Assembly: GCF_963675065.1 (NCBI RefSeq)
Contig: NZ_OY775905.1
Span: 1 to 64,000, forward strand
DNA from: an uncultured Draconibacterium sp.
GTDB taxonomy: Bacteria > Bacteroidota > Bacteroidia > Bacteroidales > Prolixibacteraceae
Reading direction: 5' to 3'
DNA length: 64,000 nucleotides
This document shows, one piece after another, positions 54,568-63,381 of the stretch; position 1 is the first letter of the stretch; each line of letters opens with the position of its first letter. Made by a program: the position numbers and the translations under genes. The notes beneath the pieces were generated by a model. The model worked only from the letters and a program-made list of their open reading frames with translations, searched no databases and was not told the DNA's origin.

Positions 54568-55884
54568 ATGATTTATAATAACAGACAGCAGACAATTGCA
54601 CACAAAATTGAGACAGAAGCGCAACTTTCGAAATGGAGAGACTGGAGGTGGCAGCTAAGGCACTCCATAAAAACGCTGGAAAAGTTTGAAGAACTATTAG
54701 GCGTTAAATTTGATGAGGACGAACGGGAAAAACTAAAAGAAACATTCGACAAATTTCCCTTGTCTATTACGCCTTATTATCTCTCGCTTATTAACAAGAA
54801 AGATTTCAAAAACGATCCGGTTTTTAAACAATCGTTTGGCGGAATTGAAGAACTTACTACTTTAAAATCAGAATTGGCAGACCCGCTATCAGAAGACAGC
54901 GACAGTCCGGTTGAAGGAATAACCCATCGTTATCCCGACCGCGTATTATTTCATGTGAGCAATATTTGCTCGATGTATTGCCGACACTGCACTCGTAAAC
55001 GCAAAGTTGGCGATATCGACTATGTTCCATCTAAAGAACAATTGCAAAAGGGGCTCGACTATATTGCCAACACCCCGCATGTACGCGATGTTTTGTTATC
55101 GGGAGGCGACCCGTTTATGTTGCCCGACGATAAAATCGACTGGCTTTTGTCGGAAATCACAAAAATACCACATGTCGAGATCGTAAGAATTGGTACACGA
55201 ATGCCGGTGGTACTTCCCTACCGAATTACCGATAATCTGGTTTCTATTTTAAAGAAATATCAGCCACTTTGGATCAACACACACTTTAATCACCCAAAAG
55301 AAATTACGGCTTCATCAAAAGAAGCTTTGGCGAAACTTGCCGACGGCGGATTTCCGTTGGGGAACCAATCGGTTCTTTTAGCCGATGTAAACGACTGCCC
55401 ACGAATTATGAAATCGCTGCTCCACAAACTTGTGGAAAACCGTGTACGTCCTTATTACCTCTATCAGTGCGACCTTTCTGAAGGATTATCGCATTTCAGA
55501 ACACCAATTGGTAAAGGGATTGAAATTATGGAAAGCCTTATCGGGCACACTAGTGGTTTTGCCCGCCCAACTTACGTGGTTGATGCACCCGGGGGCGGAG
55601 GTAAAATTCCGGTAATGCCCAATTATATTATTTCATGGTCGACCAACAAAGTGGTGTTGCGTAACTACGAAGGAGTAATAACAACCTATAAAGAACCCGA
55701 TGCATACGAGCCAAAATTATGCGACCGGGACTGTGAGAATTGCAACCTCGACTTACAAATTGAAGAGGGAGCAGAAGAAGATGCAATAGGAATTGAAAAA
55801 TTATTATCGGATACCGACGATGCGATATCGTTGATACCCGAAGACAACGAACGAATGATAAGAAGGGAAGAAGATGCAGGATAA
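54568..55884 (+). CDS. kamA: Lysine 2,3-aminomutase (radical SAM)
   Basis: The protein has the radical-SAM cluster C134-x3-C138-x2-C141 (ICSMYCRHC, numbered from ATG 54568), the SGGDPFML segment (about 177) and the PLP-lysine region DAPGGGGKIPVMPNY (about 335-349). It turns L-lysine into L-beta-lysine. A TTG at 54550 would add six residues. Its stop overlaps the acetyltransferase start by 11 bases, which points to N-epsilon-acetyl-beta-lysine synthesis for osmoprotection. Confidence 0.93.
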   Translation: MIYNNRQQTIAHKIETEAQLSKWRDWRWQLRHSIKTLEKFEELLGVKFDEDEREKLKETFDKFPLSITPYYLSLINKKDFKNDPVFKQSFGGIEELTTLKSELADPLSEDSDSPVEGITHRYPDRVLFHVSNICSMYCRHCTRKRKVGDIDYVPSKEQLQKGLDYIANTPHVRDVLLSGGDPFMLPDDKIDWLLSEITKIPHVEIVRIGTRMPVVLPYRITDNLVSILKKYQPLWINTHFNHPKEITASSKEALAKLADGGFPLGNQSVLLADVNDCPRIMKSLLHKLVENRVRPYYLYQCDLSEGLSHFRTPIGKGIEIMESLIGHTSGFARPTYVVDAPGGGGKIPVMPNYIISWSTNKVVLRNYEGVITTYKEPDAYEPKLCDRDCENCNLDLQIEEGAEEDAIGIEKLLSDTDDAISLIPEDNERMIRREEDAG

Positions 55885-56713
55885 AATTGAAAAAATAGGC
55901 AACGAAAGCATAATTCAACACGGGCAATTAAACGATCGTGTTTACCTGATGAAATTGGGTAGCACGGATAACCCGTCGGAAATTTTGGAGGAGATTAATA
56001 CGCTCGCAAGAGAAAACAAGTACAGTAAAATAGTTTGTAAAATACCGGTGCACGCCGCCCCGGTATTTCTATCCAACGGTTTTTTAGCCGAGGCACAAAT
56101 ACCATCGTTCTACAACGACAGCATTGCCGCATTTTTTGTTTCGAAGTTTCTAAACTCCGACAGGCTTTTAGATATTGAAACAGAAAAGCTAAACAACCTC
56201 AGCCAAATGCTAAAAAAACAGGATTCGATTACGCCCAACGGTCACAACCATTCGGATGTAAAAGTGCGTAAACTGGAAAAAGAAGACTATGAGCAAATTA
56301 CCGACATATATCGCGAAGTTTTCGTAACTTATCCTTTTCCGATATATAATCCGGGATATGTGCTAAAAACATTTCAGGACGGAACTCAGTATTTCGGAGC
56401 TGAATCGAATGGGAAACTGGTAGCTCTGGCATCGGCCGAGGTTGACGAAGAAGGCAAAAATGCCGAAATGACCGACTTTGCCACCCTACCCGACCAGCGT
56501 GGTAAAAACCTGTCGGTGCTGTTGTTAAATGCACTCGAAAAATCGATGAAAGAACAGGGAATAACAACCTTGTATACAATGGCCCGGCTAAATTCCATAG
56601 GAATGACAAAAACTTTCCTGAAGATGGATTATTGTTATTCGGGAACATTGATAAAGAACACGCACATTGCCGGAAAAATTGAAAGTTTGAACATTTTATA
56701 TAAACATATCTAA
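55874..56713 (+). CDS. ablB: Beta-lysine N-acetyltransferase
   Basis: The 279-residue protein has a GNAT fold in its C-terminal half (KVRKLEKEDYEQITDIYREVF at about 136-156, then FATLPDQRGKNLSVLLLNALE at about 203-223, the acetyl-CoA loop). The N-terminal half resembles AblB. It acetylates beta-lysine made by the preceding aminomutase; the product is a compatible solute known in archaea and some bacteria. Confidence 0.88.
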   Translation: MQDKIEKIGNESIIQHGQLNDRVYLMKLGSTDNPSEILEEINTLARENKYSKIVCKIPVHAAPVFLSNGFLAEAQIPSFYNDSIAAFFVSKFLNSDRLLDIETEKLNNLSQMLKKQDSITPNGHNHSDVKVRKLEKEDYEQITDIYREVFVTYPFPIYNPGYVLKTFQDGTQYFGAESNGKLVALASAEVDEEGKNAEMTDFATLPDQRGKNLSVLLLNALEKSMKEQGITTLYTMARLNSIGMTKTFLKMDYCYSGTLIKNTHIAGKIESLNILYKHI

Positions 56714-56714
56714 T

Positions 56715-56894
56715 ATGAACCTGGGATACCGATGTCATTTTGCTAAAACCTGCCCGCTCTACAAAGGAGAGGAGAAAACAAAGGATATGCCTTTGCTACT
56801 TTTTAGAAACGTGTTTTGTAACCGTGGAATGAAAGGATGGAAAAACTGTAGCAGATTCAACGAATTGACTGAGCAGGAAAATCAGAAAGAATAA
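56715..56894 (+). CDS. Small four-cysteine protein in the beta-lysine operon
   Basis: ATG 56715, one base after the ablB stop, opens a frame of 59 residues with cysteines at 7, 13, 35 and 45 (RCHFAKTCP, VFCNRG, KNCSRF). Four spaced cysteines suggest a zinc knuckle or an iron-sulfur site. The frame is 17 bases before the winged-helix gene. I know no named family. Its place in a tight operon supports it as a real gene. Confidence 0.7.
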   Translation: MNLGYRCHFAKTCPLYKGEEKTKDMPLLLFRNVFCNRGMKGWKNCSRFNELTEQENQKE

Positions 56895-56910
56895 TCAGTT
56901 TAAAGAATTT

Positions 56911-57135
56911 ATGAGTAGAAAAACAATTGAAATTCAGGAAATCAGTAACCAATTAGAAAAAGACATTTTAAAACTTTTAGAAGAAAAAGAAGAATGCGTT
57001 TACGGCGATATCATCAAAGACCTCAAACTCTCGGCCAGAAAAGGCCAGGAGTTAATTTATTCCCTTATTAATAAGGGTTTTGTAAAACGCATTGATCAAT
57101 CATCTTACCTTAAACTTAATGTTGATATTAAATAA
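56911..57135 (+). CDS. Small winged-helix protein
   Basis: The 74-residue protein is predicted as a single winged helix: a helix (ISNQLEKDILKLLEE), a turn, GDIIKDLKLSARKGQELIYSLINKGFVKRID and a last strand. It could bind DNA as a small regulator. It lies between the four-cysteine protein and the symporter, its stop overlapping the symporter start by one base. Confidence 0.75.
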   Translation: MSRKTIEIQEISNQLEKDILKLLEEKEECVYGDIIKDLKLSARKGQELIYSLINKGFVKRIDQSSYLKLNVDIK

Positions 57136-58559
57136 TGGGGTGGATTGATCTCTCTATTTTTTGCGTATACCTGTTGTCAATGCTTGGTGTAGGTGTTTAT
57201 TTTCTGCGCAAAAACAAAAATACAGACGACTATTTTGTTGGTGGACGTAAACTAAGTAGTATTCACATTGGCTTATCGGTGGTAGCTACCGATGTTGGCG
57301 GAGGTTTTTCCATCGGATTGGGCGGATTGGGTTTTACCATGGGATTATCGGGCAGCTGGTTACTGTTTACCGGTTTGCTGGGTGCCTGGCTTAGTGGTGT
57401 TCTGCTCATTCCTAAGGTTTCGGGGCTGGCACGCCGAAAAGGATTCCTGTCTTTTCCCCAGTTCCTCGAACATGTTTTCGATAAAAGAGTAGCCCTCATT
57501 GCCGGATTAATTTCGGCTATCGGGTACCTGGGCTTTACCAGTTCGCAAATTCTGGCTGGAGCCAAACTGGCATCTTCTACTTTCGATGGGCTTAGCATCG
57601 ACAACGCCTTGTTAATAATGGGAACGATTGCCATTGTTTACACCGTTCTGGGTGGTTTAAAAGCGGTTATTTACACCGATACTATCCAATGGATAATTCT
57701 TATGGCCGGGCTGATATTTGTTGGCCTGCCTTTCGCTTATACCAGTATTGGAGGTTACGAAGCCATTGCAGAAACACTACCGGCGGAGTTTTTATCGCTG
57801 CGCAATGTAAGCTGGCAGCAAATTGTTAACTGGATGTTTACCATTATCCCAATATGGTTTATCGGGATGACACTCTATCAGCGAATTTACGCAGCAAAAA
57901 ATACACAAACAGCACAACGCGGCTGGTTTATTGCCGGGCTGTTTGAATACCCGTTAATGGCATTTATCGGAGTAGTTTTAGGCATGTTTGCACGTGTGGC
58001 AATGGAGAATCATTTGCTACCAGGCTATAACGCTGCCAACCTCGATGCAGAAATGGGACTTCCGGTATTATTAAAAACCGTACTTCCGGTAGGTTTTCTG
58101 GGAATTGTATTATCGGCCTACTTTTCGGCCATCATGTCAACTGCCGACAGCTGTTTAATGGCTGCATCGGGTAACTTGTTAACCGATGTATTTCGCCTGC
58201 ACAACGGAAGAAGAAGCTTACTTCTTTCGCAGTTGTTGACCTTAATAATTGGATCAATCGCCTTGTTACTGGCTTTAAAAATGACCAGTGTTCTGGATCT
58301 AATGCTCCACTCCTACTCGTTTATGGTTTCAGGAATGATCATTCCGGTGCTTGCCGCTTTATTTTCTAAAAATCCGAATAAAGTTGCAGCACTTTTATCC
58401 ATGCTTACCGGAGGCTCGTTAACGCTGTTCCTCATTCTGTCGGGATTAAAACTTCCGCTGGAACTGGATGCCAATATCTTTGGAATAGGAGGTTCGCTAT
58501 TGGTTTATGTCCTTGTAGCATCAGTAAAAAAAGAGAGGACAATAAGGATAAAAGTTTAG
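57135..58559 (+). CDS. Sodium:solute symporter (SSS family)
   Basis: The 474-residue protein has about thirteen membrane helices and the SSS landmarks FVGGRKLSSIHIGLSVVATDVGGG (about 34-57) and LSAYFSAIMSTADSCLM (about 325-341). It brings in a solute with Na+, perhaps proline, betaine or lysine. Its end position in the beta-lysine operon suggests uptake of an osmolyte or precursor; the substrate cannot be read from sequence. Confidence 0.88.
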   Translation: MGWIDLSIFCVYLLSMLGVGVYFLRKNKNTDDYFVGGRKLSSIHIGLSVVATDVGGGFSIGLGGLGFTMGLSGSWLLFTGLLGAWLSGVLLIPKVSGLARRKGFLSFPQFLEHVFDKRVALIAGLISAIGYLGFTSSQILAGAKLASSTFDGLSIDNALLIMGTIAIVYTVLGGLKAVIYTDTIQWIILMAGLIFVGLPFAYTSIGGYEAIAETLPAEFLSLRNVSWQQIVNWMFTIIPIWFIGMTLYQRIYAAKNTQTAQRGWFIAGLFEYPLMAFIGVVLGMFARVAMENHLLPGYNAANLDAEMGLPVLLKTVLPVGFLGIVLSAYFSAIMSTADSCLMAASGNLLTDVFRLHNGRRSLLLSQLLTLIIGSIALLLALKMTSVLDLMLHSYSFMVSGMIIPVLAALFSKNPNKVAALLSMLTGGSLTLFLILSGLKLPLELDANIFGIGGSLLVYVLVASVKKERTIRIKV

Positions 58560-58830
58560 TGATAAAATTCTATTAATCGGGAAAGAAAAACCTCAAACAA
58601 TACGCAATAAAAAAAGGTGTTACAAATTGTAGCTCCTTTTTGCTTTTCTGGTGCATCTGAAAGGACCGCACCAACCTCCTGATCCGTAGTCAGAATAAAT
58701 TATGTTTCATGAAATTACAGCAATGAAAATCCATGTTGTGTAGACATATTTCGTATGATGGTCGTCGAATATACGATAACAATTAATCCACTTTAAACAT
58801 TACCTTTAAAAAGTTTAAAATGTATAATTT
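58560..58830. other. Intergenic region between symporter and GH130 genes
   Basis: It holds a terminator hairpin (58611-58641) and an AT-rich leader before the GH130 start. No other feature is supported. Confidence 0.6.
58611..58641 (+). terminator. Terminator of the beta-lysine operon
   Basis: AAAAAGG pairs with CCTTTTT, with an inner TAC/GTA stem, and a T-rich tail follows. Confidence 0.7.
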
Positions 58831-60300
58831 ATGAAGGTAGCAGTAAACAGGAAGGACATAAAATTTATACCGGATTCATCGAGGGTAATTGCACGGTTTC
58901 TTTATACCGGTGATGAAAGGGCGCTAAACACCATTCGCGCAGTGATTGAAATGTCCGAAAAGTCGGTATTACAGGTGTTAAGTCCTGTATTGAGAGATTA
59001 CTCGCTACGGCATCGGAATATCTCCAAGATATTTGAGAAGCATTTTAATAGGGTCGCTCATCTACTGGAACGGTTAAATGTTGGGACTGATTCGCTTAGC
59101 ACGTCCACAAAAATACTTATTGGCTCCTATTTTACCATGGAGTATTCGATTGAATCCGCTGCATTTTTTAATCCTTCGATTGTCGAACATCCCGATCAGT
59201 CGGAAACCGGCCCGGATGAGAAAAGAGTAATCTTTAGTTTCAGAGCCACTGGTGAAGGACACATATCGTCCATTGTTTTCCGCACTGGCGTGCTGGATAA
59301 AGACAATAATCTATCCATTGAACCGGTTGGGAAGATGTTGGAAGAAGCGGAGCACATCCGGCGACATGTCTATGAAAAGAAGTCATTCAAAAAGAAATTA
59401 AGCGAGATGAAGGATGTGCATGCGATTATCCCCTCCGACTTAATTCTTGATAGGCTAAAAGATACATTTACCTATGACGAACTGCGCGATTGTATACAAG
59501 AGGCAAGAAAATCGGTGCATCTTACCGAAGAAAAAGAAGCATTATTTAATCAGATTATTTGGTTGGCCTCGTCGCATTACGAACTGGACTTTTCGCTGGA
59601 TACTAACATTTCAGAACGGGTAATTTTCCCGGTTTCGGCCAACGAAAGAAATGGGATTGAAGATGCGCGCTTTGTAAAATTTGTTGATGATGACGGAAAG
59701 ATCAGTTATTATGCAACATATACTGCGTATGACGGTACTACTGTGATGCCAAAAATGATCGACACCACTGATTTTTACCATTTTCGGATTTTGCCGCTTC
59801 ATGGAGAAATTGCCCAAAACAAAGGGATGGCGCTTTTCCCACGAAAAGTGAATGGCAAATATGCCATGCTTTGCAGGTTGGATGGTTTCAATAATTACAT
59901 TGCCTTTTCAGATAATATTTCAGTTTGGCGCAACGCAAAATTGCTGCAACAACCTAAATTCCCATGGGAGTTTATCCAGATAGGAAATTGCGGTTCGCCT
60001 ATTGAAACATCCGAGGGCTGGTTGGTGATAACCCATGGAGTGGGTCCGATGCGCGAATATGCGCTCGGGGCATCGCTGTTCGATCTTGAAAATCCGGAAA
60101 AAGAAATTGGCCGTTTGGAATCTCCTTTGCTGATGCCCAATGCCGAAGAACGCGAAGGATATGTACCCAATGTGGTTTATTCCTGTGGTTCGATCATTCA
60201 TAACGGTGAATTGATTATACCTTATGCCATGTCTGATTATGCATCTACTTATGCAACGGTCAATTTACAAGAACTATTAAATGAATTGAAAAGCTCATGA
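58831..60300 (+). CDS. Glycoside hydrolase family 130 protein (beta-1,4-mannoside phosphorylase type)
   Basis: The 489-residue protein has an extended N-terminal helical part (about 1-220) and a five-bladed beta propeller with GIEDARFVKFVDDDGKISYYATYTAYDG (about 274-300), NKGMALFPRKVNGKYAMLCR (about 330-349) and ITHGVGPMREYALGASLFDLENP. GH130 enzymes phosphorolyse beta-mannosides. Its start is close to the CPBP gene (3-base gap), so they form an operon. Confidence 0.85.
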   Translation: MKVAVNRKDIKFIPDSSRVIARFLYTGDERALNTIRAVIEMSEKSVLQVLSPVLRDYSLRHRNISKIFEKHFNRVAHLLERLNVGTDSLSTSTKILIGSYFTMEYSIESAAFFNPSIVEHPDQSETGPDEKRVIFSFRATGEGHISSIVFRTGVLDKDNNLSIEPVGKMLEEAEHIRRHVYEKKSFKKKLSEMKDVHAIIPSDLILDRLKDTFTYDELRDCIQEARKSVHLTEEKEALFNQIIWLASSHYELDFSLDTNISERVIFPVSANERNGIEDARFVKFVDDDGKISYYATYTAYDGTTVMPKMIDTTDFYHFRILPLHGEIAQNKGMALFPRKVNGKYAMLCRLDGFNNYIAFSDNISVWRNAKLLQQPKFPWEFIQIGNCGSPIETSEGWLVITHGVGPMREYALGASLFDLENPEKEIGRLESPLLMPNAEEREGYVPNVVYSCGSIIHNGELIIPYAMSDYASTYATVNLQELLNELKSS

Positions 60301-60303
60301 AAA

Positions 60304-60948
60304 ATGGGTAATTCTATAGAAACTGACAAGCAGAGGGGTCTTGAGATTGCTGCAGTAATTGCAACCGGTTTGCTAAAACATGTTTTTATGGACTGGTTAA
60401 ACCTGCGGGCATTCTATATTGGTGTTGCCTGTATTTTTTGGTCGGTATATATTTACAAAAGATACCGGAAAAACAAACAGATCCTCCAGCAGTGGGGCTT
60501 TCGTAAAAATCATTTTAATCAATCGTTTCTTTTTCTTACACCTTTCGCCTTACTGATGACTGCAGCCATCGTTTGGTATGGCGTTACTCACAATGCTGTC
60601 TTTCTTAACTGGCATGTCATTCCCGTTTTTATTTTTTATCCGGTGTGGGGATTCATTCAGCAGTTTTTAATGCTGTCGCTGTTTGCCGGAAATTTAATGT
60701 CCACCAGCACGATAAAACGCAGTAAAATTCAGATTATCCTGCTCACTTCCGTGTTATTTGCCTTGATTCATTATCCCAGCCTCCCGCTAATGGTTTTTGC
60801 TTTTTTAATGGAACTGATGTTTGCATTTGCTTTTTTTAAGTGGCGAAATCTTTGGGCTTTGGGGCTTTACCACGGATGGGTGGCGAGTTTGCTTTTATTT
60901 TTCGTGTTGGGCAGGGAGCTATGGAGTGAGCTATGGACAATTTTATGA
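60304..60948 (+). CDS. CPBP-family intramembrane protease-like protein with altered first motif
   Basis: The 214-residue, six-helix protein has CPBP/Abi-type segments: WGFIQQFLMLSLFAGNL (about 117-133) in place of the EExxxR motif, FALIHYPSLP (about 157, the FxxxH motif) and LYHGWVASLLL (about 191, HxxxN-like). The catalytic Glu pair is replaced by Gln-Gln, so protease activity is doubtful. It lies three bases after the GH130 gene. Confidence 0.7.
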   Translation: MGNSIETDKQRGLEIAAVIATGLLKHVFMDWLNLRAFYIGVACIFWSVYIYKRYRKNKQILQQWGFRKNHFNQSFLFLTPFALLMTAAIVWYGVTHNAVFLNWHVIPVFIFYPVWGFIQQFLMLSLFAGNLMSTSTIKRSKIQIILLTSVLFALIHYPSLPLMVFAFLMELMFAFAFFKWRNLWALGLYHGWVASLLLFFVLGRELWSELWTIL

Positions 60949-60952
60949 AATT

Positions 60953-61678
60953 TCAGATATGAAAAAAGCGTTTCAGATCGGTTGCTTTTTTTAACCGGTA
61001 GTGAATATAGAACAAAGGTAGGCTAACAAACAAAAAGGACACCATCACAATCAGGCTCCATCCAAAAAGCATTGAGCCCCGTGTATAAACGGATATGATT
61101 CCTTCGATACAAACACATAACAGCCCTGCTGCAATCATCGAGTAAGCGATAATATTCAGCCCTTTCTGCTTTGCTTTACGGATAAAAAATACCAACAGAA
61201 AAACAGTTAAGTAGGCTACCAAAATGATGGGAATTCCCAACTTTATCTCCCAGGCAGTGCCGCCGGCATAAACATCGAACAGCATAAAAAGGCCAGCTGC
61301 CGACAAAAAACTGATGCCGCCCGCGAGTATAAATTTTTTGTGTAAAAATGTGTTCAACGTAAAATTAACAACTAAAACAAGACTCACGGTGGCTGGGTAT
61401 CTCGACCATGTGATACTTTGATTTCCAATAAAATCAACAAGCAACGTGATGATTATACCGGAAATGAGAATTAGTCCTGATATTTGCCAAAAAATTATTC
61501 TTTTTTGACGGCCGGTTAACTGCTGGTATTCGGTGAGCCGTTTTTCTCCCCTCCCTTGTTTCCCCGATTTTATGAAAGTCTTGTTATCGGTGATACTATC
61601 AAGGAGCGGTTCACCACATAATGAGCAATAAATGGCATTCTCTTCTGTCTCTACCCCGCAATTCGGACATTGTACCAT
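60953..61678 (-). CDS. Zinc-ribbon membrane protein
   Basis: The 241-residue protein has an N-terminal zinc ribbon (CPNCGVETEENAIYCSLCGE, residues 4-23) and about six membrane helices (DUF6320-like in layout; this name is tentative). It follows the acyltransferase gene by nine bases on the same strand. The pairing suggests joint action in modifying an envelope molecule. Confidence 0.7.
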   Translation of the reverse strand: MVQCPNCGVETEENAIYCSLCGEPLLDSITDNKTFIKSGKQGRGEKRLTEYQQLTGRQKRIIFWQISGLILISGIIITLLVDFIGNQSITWSRYPATVSLVLVVNFTLNTFLHKKFILAGGISFLSAAGLFMLFDVYAGGTAWEIKLGIPIILVAYLTVFLLVFFIRKAKQKGLNIIAYSMIAAGLLCVCIEGIISVYTRGSMLFGWSLIVMVSFLFVSLPLFYIHYRLKKATDLKRFFHI

Positions 61679-61687
61679 AACCTTTAA

Positions 61688-62986
61688 TTAATTAGTTTTT
61701 AATTCAACCGGAACTTCTTGTTGTCGCAAAAATTGCAGAAACTTTTCTTCAAATTCCCCGGAAAGTGTAATGTTGCCAAAACTCAACGTCAGGATATTTC
61801 CAAACGCGACCACGCCACAATTAATTTTCAGCATTTTGTTGGGCGGAGGTGGTGTTATTACAAAATAATCGATCATTTGACCGGTTTCATCAGGTAAATC
61901 TATTTTCCCGAGGTTGGTAAGTACCCCGCTATACTGGCTTGTGCCCAGCGAGTAGTATTTCATTCGCAGGATCAAACTTTTAATAAATAACGGTATCCCC
62001 CTGATAAACAGTTTCCTTTCGCTTCCCACATTTCTCGATATATTTTTATTGATCAACTTTTCATCCGTTTCAAGCTTCATCTGGTGATACACCGTTTTAA
62101 CTATTTCATCAAAAGAATAATGGCCCAAACGCAAATCAATTTCAGGTAACACAAACAACGAAAAATTCCGCTTGGTTTTCGACGGAAAAATGTTTCGCAA
62201 GTTTAAAGGAACCTGCACACGAAGCCTTTTTTGTTTCTTATATTTACTCAAGCCATTCATATCTTCATAGATTTCCTGTAAAACATACAGGTAAACTGAT
62301 GTAAGATAAACGGTTAGGCTTACTCCTCTATATTGGGCAATCTCCTTTATTTGTTTTAGCGGAACCATTGCGTAATGCCGTGTGAAACGGGGGCGTGACC
62401 TCAACGGATAAGGCAGGTGAAAAGCCTTCGACCGTTTTACCATCGGCGGAATTTCTGCCTTAAAATAGCGGTTGTAGGCATCTTCGTATTCCTCTTCCGG
62501 AATCTGATAATCTTTACCGCTAATCCGATATTCAGCAGGGACTTCAGCACCACATTCGGCCGAATAAAGAATGAGGATAGTTTTGAAAAACTCAAGTGCC
62601 CCGGCGCCGTCTGTTAAAATGTGCGAACATTCAACACTGATATTGTTGTCCTTTACCAGTATTCGAATTAACAAACTTCCTTTTTGAAATTTCCTGCACA
62701 GAGGTTGCAGATCGGGCTCAACGGGAATATGTTGCGGAAGATGCTCTAGATAATACCAGAAAAAACCTTCTTTAAGTTGAACCCTAAAAAACGGGAACCG
62801 TTCTTCAGCCTTCAAAGCTGCTTTTCGAAAGGATTTTATTTTAACAGATTTTTTCAAGATGGCCGTCATCCTGAAAACGGCAGTATTATTTTCGTTGCTA
62901 ATGGCAGGATATATTTTAGCAGCATTATCGAGTGCAAACCAAAATTTGCCCGAATTTGGTACGGTATTTCTGTTATCAGTATCCAA
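61688..62986 (-). CDS. Condensation-domain-like acyltransferase
   Basis: The 432-residue protein has the catalytic HxxxDG motif (SHILTDGAGALEFFK, about 130-144) and later segments such as GVLTNLGKIDLPD, as in alcohol acetyltransferase, PapA-like and condensation-domain enzymes. It probably joins an acyl group to an alcohol or amine; the substrate is unknown. No carrier protein is nearby. It heads a two-gene operon with the zinc-ribbon protein. Confidence 0.75.
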   Translation of the reverse strand: MDTDNRNTVPNSGKFWFALDNAAKIYPAISNENNTAVFRMTAILKKSVKIKSFRKAALKAEERFPFFRVQLKEGFFWYYLEHLPQHIPVEPDLQPLCRKFQKGSLLIRILVKDNNISVECSHILTDGAGALEFFKTILILYSAECGAEVPAEYRISGKDYQIPEEEYEDAYNRYFKAEIPPMVKRSKAFHLPYPLRSRPRFTRHYAMVPLKQIKEIAQYRGVSLTVYLTSVYLYVLQEIYEDMNGLSKYKKQKRLRVQVPLNLRNIFPSKTKRNFSLFVLPEIDLRLGHYSFDEIVKTVYHQMKLETDEKLINKNISRNVGSERKLFIRGIPLFIKSLILRMKYYSLGTSQYSGVLTNLGKIDLPDETGQMIDYFVITPPPPNKMLKINCGVVAFGNILTLSFGNITLSGEFEEKFLQFLRQQEVPVELKTN

Positions 62987-63381
62987 ATAGTAGATCTTAG
63001 ATTTTAAATTCTCCCCGTTAGTTGTTCAAATTTATGAATTAATCGCAAACCAGGCTGTCATTTGTAAAGGTGACAATTAAATGTGTGAATGATGTAACCT
63101 GGAAACGCATAATTTTATAGCCTGCTTTTGTAACCGGGATATTTGCATAATAATTATCACCCAGATCAATTCAATTTTGGTATTTTTTGGCCTCAGCAAG
63201 CATCGTTTTTGGCTCTGTGCGAATCAACTAAATATGAATCATCCTGTTTCCAGTGATCTTCAAAAAATTTCAACAGCACATAAAAATTATCATAACTATT
63301 AATTTTAATTGTAAAAAGTATCTCTTAAGTTTATAGAAAAATTTGTCCTATAGGTTTTTACGTTAAAAAATCAACAAAAAT
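62987..63381. other. Intergenic region before the dehydrogenase gene
   Basis: This 395-base AT-rich gap lies between the divergent acyltransferase and dehydrogenase genes. No tRNA, repeat or strong promoter match is seen. Confidence 0.6.
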
